NCBI RefSeq assembly: GCF_007992435.1
Contig: NZ_BKAG01000042.1
Location: 1-64,000, forward strand
Source: Prosthecobacter gellanilyticus
GTDB taxonomy: Bacteria > Verrucomicrobiota > Verrucomicrobiia > Verrucomicrobiales > Verrucomicrobiaceae
Length of the DNA: 64,000 bases
Direction of reading: 5' to 3'
Both the position numbers and the translations under genes were made by a program. The stretch's first letter is position 1. The number at the start of each line of letters is the position of its first letter. The notes beneath the pieces are model-generated. The model was not told the DNA's origin. It searched no databases and saw nothing but the letters and a program-made list of their open reading frames with translations. This document shows positions 41,492 through 49,565 of this stretch, piece by piece.

Positions 41492-43273
41492 TTACGACAC
41501 CAGCGGCAGCAGTTTCCCGAGCAGATCACTGATCTTCACGCGCTCCTGCTCATTGCTGTCACGATGACGCAGAGTCACCGTGTCCAGCAGCTCAGGGCCT
41601 TTTTCGCCGAGCGTGTCGAAGTCGATGGTCACACCGTAAGGCGTGCCGACCTCATCCTGACGCGCATAACGACGACCGATGGAGGCAGTCTCATCGTAGA
41701 AGCAGTTCATGTGCTTCTTCAAAAGAGCATAAACCTCGCGCGCCTTCGCCACCAGCTCAGGCTTGTTCTTCAGCAGCGGGAACACACCGACCTTGATCGG
41801 CGCCACACGCGGATGCAGACGCAGCACGGTGATGGTCTCCTTCTTGCCTTTCTCATCGACCTTCTCGGTCTCGTTGAAAGCCTTCGCAATCACCGCCAGC
41901 GCCATGCGATCAAGACCTGCGGAAGGCTCGATCACGTGCGGCACATAGTTGCCCTTGAAGAGACGCTCGAACCACGCACGCACCGCCGCCTCAGGCATCG
42001 GCGCGCCTTTGACCTTCGCAGCCTCAGCAGCGAGACGCTTCTGGATCAGCGCTTCCTTCTGCTCGTCCGTGAGCTTCACGGCAGCATTCTTCAGCTCTTC
42101 GTCAAAGATCTCCTGGGACTTCGTGCTGGCGGTCTGATGCGCGGAGAGATCGAAATCACCACGCGCGGCGATGCCTTCCAGCTCCTCGGTGCCGAAGGGG
42201 AATTCGCAAAGGATGTCCACACAGGCGCGCGCATAGTGCGCCAGGTCTTCCGGCGTCTGCCAGTAGTATTCCAGCACATCACCGAGGCCGATACCTTCAT
42301 AGAACTTCGTGCGCTGGTCCACCCAGTAGCGGTGCCAGAGTTCCCATCCCCAGTTAGGCTGAGGCTCGCTCAGGTCAGCGCCTTCGCTCCACTTCGCCAC
42401 CTCGCCGCTGATGATCTCCACGGCTTCATCAGGCTTGATGAAGAACTCGAGCTCCATCTGTTCGAACTCGCGGCTGCGGAACGTGAAATTCTTCGGCGTC
42501 ACTTCATTGCGGAAAGCCTTGCCGATCTGGCCGATGCCGAACGGTACCTTCACACGGCTGGAATCAAAGACGTTCTTGAATTGCGCAAAGATGGCCTGCG
42601 CGGTTTCCGGACGCAGATACGTCACATCCGCCTCGGTCGCGGTCGGCCCGAGGTAAGTCTTCAGCATCAGATTGAACGGACGTGCCTCGCCCAGCGCACC
42701 ACCGGTCTCCGGATGGAAGTCCACGGTCTTCTCCAGCGTCTCGCCCTTGGTCTCGTTGAGCAGCTCGATCTCCTCAGGCTTGCCAGCAGACTCACCCGCG
42801 TTCTGCGCGATCAGCGTGCGGATGCGCTTGCGGAAAGACTCGATGTGCTCGCCATTCTTCAAAAGAGCGCTGATGGCGCGATCCCAGCGCCAGCCATTCG
42901 GAGCCTGCGCGCCGGTGTAAGTCAGCACTGTGCCAGCCTGCGCTTCCACATGGTCAGCACGCACACGCTTGTTCGTGAGCGAGCACTCGCGCATCAGATC
43001 CGCGAAAGTGTCCACGTGACCGCTGGCCTTCCAGATGGCCGGATTCATAAGGATGCAGGCATCGAGACCGAGCACGTCCTCACGCTCACGAGTCATCGTG
43101 TTCCACCAGGCCGTGCGCAGATTGCGCTTCAGCTCGGCACCCAGCGGGCCGTAGTCCCAGATACCACCGCAGCCGCCGTAGATCTCGCTGCTTTGAAAGA
43201 TGAAGCCGCGGCGCTTGCAGAGGGAGACGATTTTCTCCATGAGGGCGGTCTGGGTCTTGGCGTCGGTGGACAT
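41492..43273 (-). CDS. glyS: Glycyl-tRNA synthetase (alpha2 type)
   Basis: The 593-residue class II synthetase has KIVSLCKRRGFIFQSSEIYGGCGGIWDYGPLGAELKRNL at the N-terminus, motif 2 FRNEVTPKNFTFRSREFEQMELEFF and motif 3 VIEPSAGLDRMALAVI, followed by an anticodon-binding domain (LHPRVAPIKVGVFPLL...GVTIDFDTLGE). It charges tRNA-Gly in the cytoplasm. It is the single-chain dimeric form, somewhat longer than the Bacillus-clade enzyme because of an insertion around residues 170-215 (the ETKGETLEKTVDFHPETGG region). The start at MSTDAK removes an unrelated 11-residue N-terminal extension. The gene stands alone. Confidence 0.96.
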   Translation of the reverse strand: MSTDAKTQTALMEKIVSLCKRRGFIFQSSEIYGGCGGIWDYGPLGAELKRNLRTAWWNTMTREREDVLGLDACILMNPAIWKASGHVDTFADLMRECSLTNKRVRADHVEAQAGTVLTYTGAQAPNGWRWDRAISALLKNGEHIESFRKRIRTLIAQNAGESAGKPEEIELLNETKGETLEKTVDFHPETGGALGEARPFNLMLKTYLGPTATEADVTYLRPETAQAIFAQFKNVFDSSRVKVPFGIGQIGKAFRNEVTPKNFTFRSREFEQMELEFFIKPDEAVEIISGEVAKWSEGADLSEPQPNWGWELWHRYWVDQRTKFYEGIGLGDVLEYYWQTPEDLAHYARACVDILCEFPFGTEELEGIAARGDFDLSAHQTASTKSQEIFDEELKNAAVKLTDEQKEALIQKRLAAEAAKVKGAPMPEAAVRAWFERLFKGNYVPHVIEPSAGLDRMALAVIAKAFNETEKVDEKGKKETITVLRLHPRVAPIKVGVFPLLKNKPELVAKAREVYALLKKHMNCFYDETASIGRRYARQDEVGTPYGVTIDFDTLGEKGPELLDTVTLRHRDSNEQERVKISDLLGKLLPLVS

Positions 43274-43404
43274 GAGGATGGTAACGTATGGGTTGGGTTG
43301 CGCCAAAGGGCTGGAATGCCCCCGGCAAAAGGGGTGCGAAGGGAGCGCTTGAGGGCCCCTTCCGCAAGGGAAAGCTCATTCTCCCCTTCCCTCGTCCTAC
43401 GACG

Positions 43405-43555
43405 CTCAAACCACGAATGGACACCCATAGACACAAATGCCCCATCCCTCAGGGAAACACTGAACAAATCCAAAAGCCCTCGATGGGCCAGGTCTTCTGC
43501 CTGGGCCATCTGTGCCCTCCGCGCTATCTGCGGTTAATCATTCAGTGCTTCCTCA
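43405..43555. repeat. Dispersed repeats between glyS and dtd
   Basis: CAAACCACGAATGGACACCC at about 43409 is an inverted counterpart of the CGTGTCCATTCGTGGTTCAA end of the tandem array at 43651. The CCATCTGTGCCCTCCGCGCT, then ATCTGCGGTTAA, block at about 43507-43537 is a third member of the pair at 29666-29832. No gene is seen. Confidence 0.6.
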
Positions 43556-43570
43556 GAGGCTTGGAAAATT

Positions 43571-43660
43571 CGTGTTCATTCGTGTTCATTCGTGTTCATT
43601 CGTGTTCATTCGTGTTCATTCGTGTTCATTCGTGTTCATTCGTGTTCATTCGTGTCCATT
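43571..43660 (+). repeat. Tandem array of a 10-bp unit, CGTGTTCATT
   Basis: Eight exact copies of CGTGTTCATT are followed by one variant CGTGTCCATT and then CGTGGTTCAA. The array ends 30 bases before the dtd start codon, so length changes could alter the dtd leader. The unit carries no spacer and is not a CRISPR array. Confidence 0.92.
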
Positions 43661-43689
43661 CGTGGTTCAAACTCCCCCACATCCCCCTC

Positions 43690-44142
43690 ATGCGCGCCCT
43701 CATCCAACGTTCCAAACAAGCCTCCGTCACCATCGCCGGAGAGGTCACCGGCAGCATCCCGCACGGCCTCGTCGTCCTGCTCGGAGTGGAAGATGTGGAC
43801 ACCACCGAAGACGCCGACTGGCTCGCCGGAAAGATCTCCCAAATGCGCATCTTCAGTGATGCCGATGGCAAGATGAACCTCAGCGTCAAAGACGTGAACG
43901 GCAGCGTGCTCGTCGTCAGCCAGTTCACCCTCCATGCCAGCACGAAAAAAGGCAACCGCCCCGGCTTCACCCGCGCCGCGCGCCCGGACCATGCCATCCA
44001 GCTCTATGAGCACTTCATGGCCGCCCTGGAAAAAGAACTCGGCGCCCCCGTCCCCCGCGGCACCTTCGGCGCCGACATGCAAGTCGCCCTCATCAACGAC
44101 GGCCCCGTCACCATCTGGATGGACTCGCGTAACAAAGAGTAA
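43690..44142 (+). CDS. dtd: D-aminoacyl-tRNA deacylase
   Basis: The 150-residue protein has the two family signatures SQFTLHA (S-Q-F-T, the active-site loop) and [11 protein letters not shown] (a GP-containing motif), the standard start [15 protein letters not shown] and full length. It hydrolyses D-aminoacyl-tRNAs and glycyl-tRNA-Ala in the cytoplasm, a proofreading job that fits with glyS being divergent next door. The start is MRALIQRS, 30 bases after a ten-base tandem array; the upstream in-frame extension is repeat-derived. Confidence 0.96.
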   Translation: MRALIQRSKQASVTIAGEVTGSIPHGLVVLLGVEDVDTTEDADWLAGKISQMRIFSDADGKMNLSVKDVNGSVLVVSQFTLHASTKKGNRPGFTRAARPDHAIQLYEHFMAALEKELGAPVPRGTFGADMQVALINDGPVTIWMDSRNKE

Positions 44143-44222
44143 CGCAATGCGAAAGGGGCACTCGAAAGTCGCGGCAGCGCGCACGCATCACCACCTAACA
44201 ATTACAGCATAGTCTCTGCCTC

Positions 44223-44339
44223 GAACCACGGAGTGGTTCACCATGAATAGCCAGGGGTGCAGCAAGCGTAAGCGCGCGGAACCCCTGGTCAATCGCGTTG
44301 AAGACACTTCTGAAAATCAACTCCGTAGGAGTTGCCCCA
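44223..44339 (+). repeat. Family A repeat, left flank of the RAYT gene
   Basis: The head GAACCACGGAGTGGTTC is followed by ACCATGAATAGCCAGGGGTG, an AGCGTAAGCGC hairpin, GGAACCCCTGG and the closing stem CAACTCCGTAGGAGTTG. It ends 30 bases before the transposase start and is mirrored by an inverted copy after the gene. Confidence 0.88.
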
Positions 44340-44369
44340 TCCTCACCGCGTCTCCATTTTCTCCTCACC

Positions 44370-44816
44370 ATGCCGACCTACACGGACATCACCTACCACA
44401 TCGTCTTTGGCACCAAGAACCGCATTCCAGCCCTGGACAAGCCTCGCCGTGATGATCTCTACCGACTCATCTGGGGTATCGCCGAGGAACGCGACTGTCA
44501 CGTTTACCGCATCGGCGGTGTCGAGGACCACCTCCACCTTCTGACATCTCTGCACCCCACCATCGCGCTGGCCAATCTGGTCAAGGAGATCAAGACCGCG
44601 TCATCATCTTGGATCAAAGGTCAGCATGTGTTTCCCGCTTTCGATTACTGGCAGGAAGGTTATGGAGCCTTCGCTCTATCAGCCGATGCGAGACCCGCCT
44701 TGATTGAATACATCAAGGGACAGGAGCAGCATCATGCCAGGGAGAGTTATGTGCAAGAGTTGCAGAGGATGGTGCGCACGGTGGGATTGGAATGGCAGCC
44801 CGATTATCTGCCGTGA
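44370..44816 (+). CDS. REP-associated tyrosine transposase (RAYT), IS200/Y1_Tnp superfamily
   Basis: The 148-residue protein has YTDITYHIVFGTKNRIPALD at the N-terminus, the HUH motif as VEDHLHLLTSL (His-x-His), and a C-terminal helix region VKEIKTASSSWIK...FDYWQEGYGAFALSADARPALIEYIKGQEQHH, where Y in the GYGAF region or the following helix would be the catalytic Tyr. RAYTs nick single-stranded DNA at REP hairpins and spread them, and do not carry normal IS ends. Inverted copies of the family A hairpin repeat lie directly on both sides, so this gene and its substrate form one unit. Confidence 0.9.
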   Translation: MPTYTDITYHIVFGTKNRIPALDKPRRDDLYRLIWGIAEERDCHVYRIGGVEDHLHLLTSLHPTIALANLVKEIKTASSSWIKGQHVFPAFDYWQEGYGAFALSADARPALIEYIKGQEQHHARESYVQELQRMVRTVGLEWQPDYLP

Positions 44817-44835
44817 AGCAGGATCATTCGCGCAT

Positions 44836-44940
44836 TGGGCAATCCCTACGGGATTGATATTGGGTGATGTGTTGATTGCGTTCTACCAGGGGTTCCCTCC
44901 AGTCACCCCTGGCTATTCAATGGGAACCACTCCGTGGTTC
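44836..44940 (-). repeat. Family A repeat, right flank of the RAYT gene (inverted)
   Basis: Read on the minus strand it begins with GAACCACGGAGTGGTTC, then CCATTGAATAGCCAGGGGTG, GGAACCCCTGG and ends in a CAATCCCGTAGGGATTG stem. With the left copy it forms inverted ends around the transposase gene (44223-44940). Confidence 0.88.
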
Positions 44941-44986
44941 TCCAAGCGAAAGGCATCGTCTCGAGATGCCATCTTGTGGTTAGGGC

Positions 44987-46027
44987 TTAGGCCTTCCCCT
45001 TCCCCAGCGCCTCCTGCGCCTCACTCAACCGGAACTCCAGCTCCGCGATCTTATACCCGTCCTCGCGCGACTTCTTCCGCGCATCCGCCTCGATCTGCGT
45101 GATCTTCGCCTCCAGCTCGGCAATCCGTTTACCATCCCCACCCGCCGCAGAAGCACTGCTACCACTGCGCATCGAAGGCGCAGGCTTGTCCGGCAGCACA
45201 CCCACCGCGCTCATGAACTCCTTCTGCACCAGCGCTGACTTCGCCTCCGCCGCCGCGAGCTGGCGCTGCAGATTCGCGATGCGTGTCTCCGCCTGCTGCT
45301 TGTAGGAACTCAGCGTCTCGTTCGCCTGACTGATCTGGCTTTCCGCCGTGCTCACGAGCGATTCATTCTCACGCACCGTCTGCTCCAGCTTCGCCAGGCT
45401 CGCTTGCAGCTCGCGCTCGCGCACTTCAGAGCTTTGCCGCACCTCCGTCAGGCTGCGATGCGTCTGCTCCAGACGCGTTTCAAAATCACACCCGCGTTTT
45501 GTGGACACCTCCAGCGCGGTCTCCAAAGCCCCCACACGTCCGCGCTCGGACATCAAGGCGGCCTCCAGGTCTTTGACACGCATTTGGGTAGGCTGAAGCT
45601 GCGCCGCGACCTGCCGCATGGCATTCAGCTCCACCGTCAGCGCCGCCATGCGCTGCGCATCCTCCTGCTCCCGCTGCTTAGCCGTGGCGATGACCTCCTG
45701 AAACTGCGCCGCGAGGTGATGATACGCCGCAGCCGCCTCATCATACTTCTGCCTTGCCACAGCGGCCGCTTCATCGGACCTCTGCTGCGCCGCAGCTGCC
45801 TGAGCCGCCGCCAGATCCCTCTGCGCTTGAAGTTCCGCCGCATGAGCCTGCGCATCCGCAGCACTCTGATCCACATGCCGCTGCATCAGCGCCTTGATCT
45901 TCTGATCCTGAAAATACCAAACCCCACCTGCCACGGCGATCACCAGAAACGCCAGCACACCCCAGTGCTCAGGGGCAAAGGGCGCAAAGCCCAACCAAAA
46001 GGTAAACGTGGCGATGACGGCGGACAT
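44987..46027 (-). CDS. Membrane-anchored coiled-coil protein
   Basis: The 346-residue protein has an N-terminal hydrophobic region with two short segments (VIATFTFWLGFAPFA and WGVLAFLVIAVAGGVWYFQ) and then almost uninterrupted alanine/glutamate/glutamine heptads from about residue 42 to 265 (AELQAQRDLAAAQAAAAQQRSDEAAAVARQ, LEQTVRENESLVSTAESQI). A Ser/Gly linker precedes a final coiled coil (IAELEAKITQIEADARKKSREDGYKIAELEFRLSEAQE). No enzymatic motif is seen; it is probably structural and oligomeric. It is separated from galE by a family D fragment. Confidence 0.75.
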   Translation of the reverse strand: MSAVIATFTFWLGFAPFAPEHWGVLAFLVIAVAGGVWYFQDQKIKALMQRHVDQSAADAQAHAAELQAQRDLAAAQAAAAQQRSDEAAAVARQKYDEAAAAYHHLAAQFQEVIATAKQREQEDAQRMAALTVELNAMRQVAAQLQPTQMRVKDLEAALMSERGRVGALETALEVSTKRGCDFETRLEQTHRSLTEVRQSSEVRERELQASLAKLEQTVRENESLVSTAESQISQANETLSSYKQQAETRIANLQRQLAAAEAKSALVQKEFMSAVGVLPDKPAPSMRSGSSASAAGGDGKRIAELEAKITQIEADARKKSREDGYKIAELEFRLSEAQEALGKGKA

Positions 46028-46123
46028 GGACGCTCCATGATTCGCACATCCGGCGCTGTGTCGAGCGCAGAGAGCAATGAATGTTGGGTTGAAGTATTAA
46101 GGGTAGAAAGATTGTGAAAACTT

Positions 46124-47194
46124 TCAGTCCTTCACGGTTTCCACATCGCTCGCCGGGGCTTCGGCAGGTGCTTCCACCGGAGCATTCTTATACTTTCCCT
46201 GACGCGGCCCGGTCATCCATTTCCAGGCATGCTCCAGATGCGCACGCGGGTCTTTGTATTGCGCTTCCCAGCCCAGCACCGCGCGCGCCTTCGCAGGATC
46301 ACAAATGAGCTCCGGCGGATCACCGGCACGGCGCGGACCATAGGTGACAGGAAGGGTCTTCCCCGTCACCGCCTCCGCCGTCTGCAGGATCTCCTTCACG
46401 CTGAATCCACGGCCCGTGCCGAGGTTCACCGGCGTGGTCTCGCCACCACCGCGCAGGTAGTCCAGCGCCTTCGCGTGCGCGCTCGCCAGATCACAGACAT
46501 GGATGTAGTCACGGATGCACGTGCCGTCCGGCGTCGGGTAGTCCGTGCCAAAAACATTGATCTCCGGGATCTCGCCCGTGGCCGCCATGAGGATGCGCGG
46601 GATGAGGTGCGTTTCCGGATCATGATCTTCGCCAATCTCGCCCAGCGGATCACTGCCGCTCGCATTGAAGTAGCGCAGAAAAACAGACCTCAAACCCCAG
46701 GCATGATCACAGTCACGCAGCACACGCTCCAGCATCCATTTCGAGGCTCCGTAAGGATTCACCGGCGCCTGCGGATGCGCCTCGTTCATCGGCACGAAGA
46801 CCGGATTCCCATACGTGGCGCAGGTGGAGGAAAAGATGAACTGCTTGCAGCCATGGCGCTGCATCGCCTCCAGCACCGAGATGGAGGCAGAGAGATTGTT
46901 CCGGTAATACTTCAGCGGATCCGTCACCGACTCGCCCACATACGCAAACGCCGCGAAGTGCAGCACCGCCTCCGGCTTGTGCTCGGTGAAGAGCTTATCC
47001 AGCAGCGCGGCGTCAGACATGTCCCCTTCCACCAGCGTCACGCGATCCAGCGGCAGCGCCTCACGATGCCCAAACACCAGGCTGTCCAGCACCACCACCT
47101 TCTCCCCCTGCTCCAGCAAATGCCGGACCGTGTGGGAGCCGATGTAACCTGCGCCGCCTGTGACGAGAAGAGTGCCTTTGGATGCCAATGCCAT
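46124..47194 (-). CDS. galE: UDP-glucose 4-epimerase
   Basis: The 356-residue SDR enzyme has the NAD-binding motif TGGAGYIGSHTVRHLLEQG, the catalytic Ser/Thr region FIFSSTCATYGNP and the YxxxK pair NPYGASKWMLE. RYFNASGSDPLGEIGEDHDPETHLIPRIL and FGTDYPTPDGTCIRDYIHVCDLA are specific for GalE. It interconverts UDP-glucose and UDP-galactose in the cytoplasm for surface polysaccharides and galactose use. The C-terminus has an extra Ala/Pro/Glu-rich tail of about 20 residues. The GTG six bases upstream (47200) is a possible alternative start. Confidence 0.94.
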   Translation of the reverse strand: MALASKGTLLVTGGAGYIGSHTVRHLLEQGEKVVVLDSLVFGHREALPLDRVTLVEGDMSDAALLDKLFTEHKPEAVLHFAAFAYVGESVTDPLKYYRNNLSASISVLEAMQRHGCKQFIFSSTCATYGNPVFVPMNEAHPQAPVNPYGASKWMLERVLRDCDHAWGLRSVFLRYFNASGSDPLGEIGEDHDPETHLIPRILMAATGEIPEINVFGTDYPTPDGTCIRDYIHVCDLASAHAKALDYLRGGGETTPVNLGTGRGFSVKEILQTAEAVTGKTLPVTYGPRRAGDPPELICDPAKARAVLGWEAQYKDPRAHLEHAWKWMTGPRQGKYKNAPVEAPAEAPASDVETVKD

Positions 47195-47256
47195 CCCCAC
47201 CGATAGCGCGGGAAGATGGGTTTTGGCAAACTGCGGATCAGAAGCTTTCGTGCGTC

Positions 47257-47289
47257 AAAAAAAAACAGCCCGCCAGATCCGGCGGGCTG
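47257..47289 (-). terminator. Rho-independent terminator of the outer-membrane protein gene
   Basis: A nine-base-pair stem CAGCCCGCC/GGCGGGCTG (47266-47274 and 47281-47289), read on the minus strand, is followed directly by nine U (47265-47257). It lies 33 bases after the stop at 47323. Confidence 0.92.
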
Positions 47290-47322
47290 CTGAAGAGATG
47301 AAGCAAAGGTTTCTAAACCGAA

Positions 47323-48231
47323 TCAGCGCGGGGCCGCCGTGGGACGGCTCAGAGAGCGACCACCGGCCGCACGGCCAAAGTTGTGACCGATCACGACAAA
47401 GCCCTCCACAGCCGGAGACTCATGGTTGCAGCCGAAGAGGCACACCAGGTTGATCCAGGAGTTCCGGTTCGGATTGATCTGGACGGACGGCCCGATCTGA
47501 AACTTGCGCACACCATTCTGGCGCTCGCCCTGCTCGTTTTCATACTTGTATTGCATTTCCAGACCGGCGGAGAGGACCTGGTCGATGATCGTGTAGCTGA
47601 TGCCCTGGGTGAGAGCGAACTCGTTGGCACGGCCGCGCGAGACCTCGCGCTCATACACCGCGTTAAAGGCCCAGTGCAGGCGTGGAGTGATGTCGTCACC
47701 CAGCAGGATCTTCGCCTCCCACACATCGCTGCCGTAGTTTCCATCGGTGGCTTTGTATTCGATGTAGAGCGTCGGGTTCAGCGGGATCACATCCCAGTCA
47801 GCCAGCGCCCAGCGGAGCTCGACCGCCACGTCCTTGTTCACCGTGCGGCTGCTCTCATGCGCCCAGTCATAGTAGATGTCGAGCTGCATGCGGTGAGGGA
47901 GACCGATGGCCAGCTCCTCCATGAAGAGATGCTTGGGATGACCGTCATTGTAGGTGCGGACACGCCACCACTGCTCCACCGCCACTTCCCAGGGCTCATA
48001 CTGCACATACACACGCGTCGTGCCAAAGCGGCGGCGCGTGGTCCACTCCGGGCGCTTATACTCGCCCACCAGGTTTTCCTCCTCCAGCCAGCCCGGCCGG
48101 CCGATCACCACGATGGGATCCAGCGTGTAGGTGGCGGCATCAGGAAGCTCGGAGGACTGCTGGGCGAAAGCCGAGCCGGCAAGGACGAAAGCCAAGCCAG
48201 CCATTCGGGAGAGATAACGGTGTAATGTCAT
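47323..48231 (-). CDS. Secreted, probably outer-membrane beta-barrel protein of unknown function
   Basis: The 302-residue protein has a signal peptide (MTLHRYLSRMAGLAFVLAGSAFAQQ) and then alternating amphipathic strands with many aromatic residues (TTRVYVQYEPWEVAVEQWWRVRTY, RMQLDIYYDWAHES, PTLYIEYKATDGNYG, QVLSAGLEMQYKYEN, KFQIGPSVQINPNRNSWINLVCLFG), as in small porin-like barrels. A short motif YTLDPIVVIGRPG near residue 40 resembles the 'PIVVxG' segment before plug or barrel domains. The final residues do not end in Phe. The gene is followed by a strong terminator and preceded by rex on the same strand, at a distance of about 165 bases. Confidence 0.72.
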   Translation of the reverse strand: MTLHRYLSRMAGLAFVLAGSAFAQQSSELPDAATYTLDPIVVIGRPGWLEEENLVGEYKRPEWTTRRRFGTTRVYVQYEPWEVAVEQWWRVRTYNDGHPKHLFMEELAIGLPHRMQLDIYYDWAHESSRTVNKDVAVELRWALADWDVIPLNPTLYIEYKATDGNYGSDVWEAKILLGDDITPRLHWAFNAVYEREVSRGRANEFALTQGISYTIIDQVLSAGLEMQYKYENEQGERQNGVRKFQIGPSVQINPNRNSWINLVCLFGCNHESPAVEGFVVIGHNFGRAAGGRSLSRPTAAPR

Positions 48232-48395
48232 GGGTGGGTCGCGCAAAACACTACAAACCACCCGCCAGGGGAACCCAAAAGGTTCAATCCAACCTCGCCA
48301 AACCAGGATCGTGGTCACTTTTTGACCATCCTCCAAAGTCCACACCCCACCTCCGGACACAAATTATCCCCACCACACCACCACTCCCAGCCAAA

Positions 48396-49010
48396 TCACC
48401 GAATGAAGTAGCTCAGATTCTCCAGCTCCACCGCCAGGTCCACGCTGTTCACCACCACATGCTCGGGCACATCCAGAACCGTCGGTGAGAAATTCAGGAT
48501 CGCCTGGATGCCAGACTCCACCATCTGGTTCGTCACGGCCTGCGCACCGCTGGCAGGCACCGTGAGGATGGCCATCTTCACCTGGTTTTCCCGGATGAAA
48601 CGGGTCATCTCCGTGAGATTTAAGATAGGGATCTTCAGCGCTGCCTGACCACGCGGCGCGATGTCAAAGGCCGCGACCACATCGAAACCCTCCTTGCGGA
48701 AGCCACCGTAGCGCAGAAGCGCGGAACCAAGGTTACCCACGCCGACCAGAATGACCGGCTGCAGGTGATTCTGCCCCAGCACCTCGGCGATCGTGTTGCT
48801 CAGCACATCCACGCTGTAGCCCAGCCCGCGCGTGCCGAACTGCCCGAAGTAAGCCAGATCCTTGCGCAACTGCGTGGACTTCACCCCGGCGGCCTTCGCG
48901 AGAGCCTCGGATGAAACAGTATCGACATCATTCTCTCGAAGCTTGCCCAGACAGCGCTGGTAGATCGAGAGGCGGTAGATCGATTTGCGGGGGATGTCTA
49001 TTCGTGCCAC
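48396..49010 (-). CDS. rex: Redox-sensing transcriptional repressor Rex
   Basis: The 204-residue protein has an N-terminal winged helix (RLSIYQRCLGKLRENDVDTVSSEALAKAAGVKSTQLRKDLAYFGQFGTRGLGYSV) and a Rossmann domain with VILVGVGNLGSALLRYGGF and FDVVAAFDIAPRG, typical of Rex. It senses the NADH/NAD+ ratio and represses fermentation and respiration genes. The start codon is GTG (MARIDIPRK) with AGGTGA ten bases upstream. The region just before it contains a partial Rex box, so autoregulation is likely. Confidence 0.94.
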   Translation of the reverse strand: MARIDIPRKSIYRLSIYQRCLGKLRENDVDTVSSEALAKAAGVKSTQLRKDLAYFGQFGTRGLGYSVDVLSNTIAEVLGQNHLQPVILVGVGNLGSALLRYGGFRKEGFDVVAAFDIAPRGQAALKIPILNLTEMTRFIRENQVKMAILTVPASGAQAVTNQMVESGIQAILNFSPTVLDVPEHVVVNSVDLAVELENLSYFIR

Positions 49011-49026
49011 TTGTGAAAATTCACCT
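49011..49026 (-). promoter_or_regulatory. rex: Candidate Rex operator overlapping the rex start region
   Basis: The minus strand reads GGTGAATTTTCACAA immediately before the start codon. The right half TTTTCACAA matches the Rex box consensus (TTGTGAAAATTTTCACAA), while the left half is degraded, partly because it also contains the Shine-Dalgarno sequence. Confidence 0.45.
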
Positions 49027-49221
49027 ACTTTTGACGATTGTCAATAAGTCGACGCACGCCCGAAGGTGTTCATTAGAGCTCTAGACTCTCCCGCCTGCGA
49101 GCCTGTTCAAAAAGGCCGCCTCAAGCATGCCCGTTCTCACCCAATCCCACGGAGTTCTAACCATGATTAACACCGTGGAGGTGGGGTTCTTTCAAAACTA
49201 GACAATGTGCCAGGGGGAATC

Positions 49222-49506
49222 GCGAGCCGGAGGCTCGCAAGCTATTAGCCGGTGGTGAAGCGAAACCGCGGAGCGGTCCAGCGAGAACCACCGGATCACA
49301 TCCATCCATCACCCCAAGGCCATCCCCGCGCCCCGGAGGCGGCGCGAGAAGCCAACGAATGCATGGCCATGGGTGAAATCGCCCGCTTCTCGCGCACCTG
49401 CCGGTGCGCGGGGGCTAGCGGGACGATGTCGCGCTCCTATCCGGTGGTTCCCATTCGCTAACGCTCATTTCACCACCGGCTAATCTCTCTCGAGCCTCCG
49501 GCTCGC
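49222..49506. repeat. Two inverted copies of family B forming a 285-bp long hairpin
   Basis: The left copy starts GCGAGCCGGAGGCTCGC at 49222, has GCTATTAGCCGGTGGTGAAG, GAGAACCACCGG and a GCGCCCCGGAGGCGGCGC stem. The right copy is inverted and closes with CGAGCCTCCGGCTCGC at 49491-49506. The rest of the 49027-49565 gap shows no gene. Confidence 0.82.
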
Positions 49507-49565
49507 CCAGCCAACTTTGCTCTCCCTATCAAACCAAGAACCGCGAACCGAGAACCGTCCCCCCC

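Noticed and set aside
41564-43537. Very long open frame (657 codons) opposite glyS
   Set aside because: The opposite strand encodes an unmistakable glycyl-tRNA synthetase; the open frame is a codon-bias shadow without recognisable domains.
43571-43660. Possible CRISPR array
   Set aside because: Ten-base units without spacers; no cas genes in the window.
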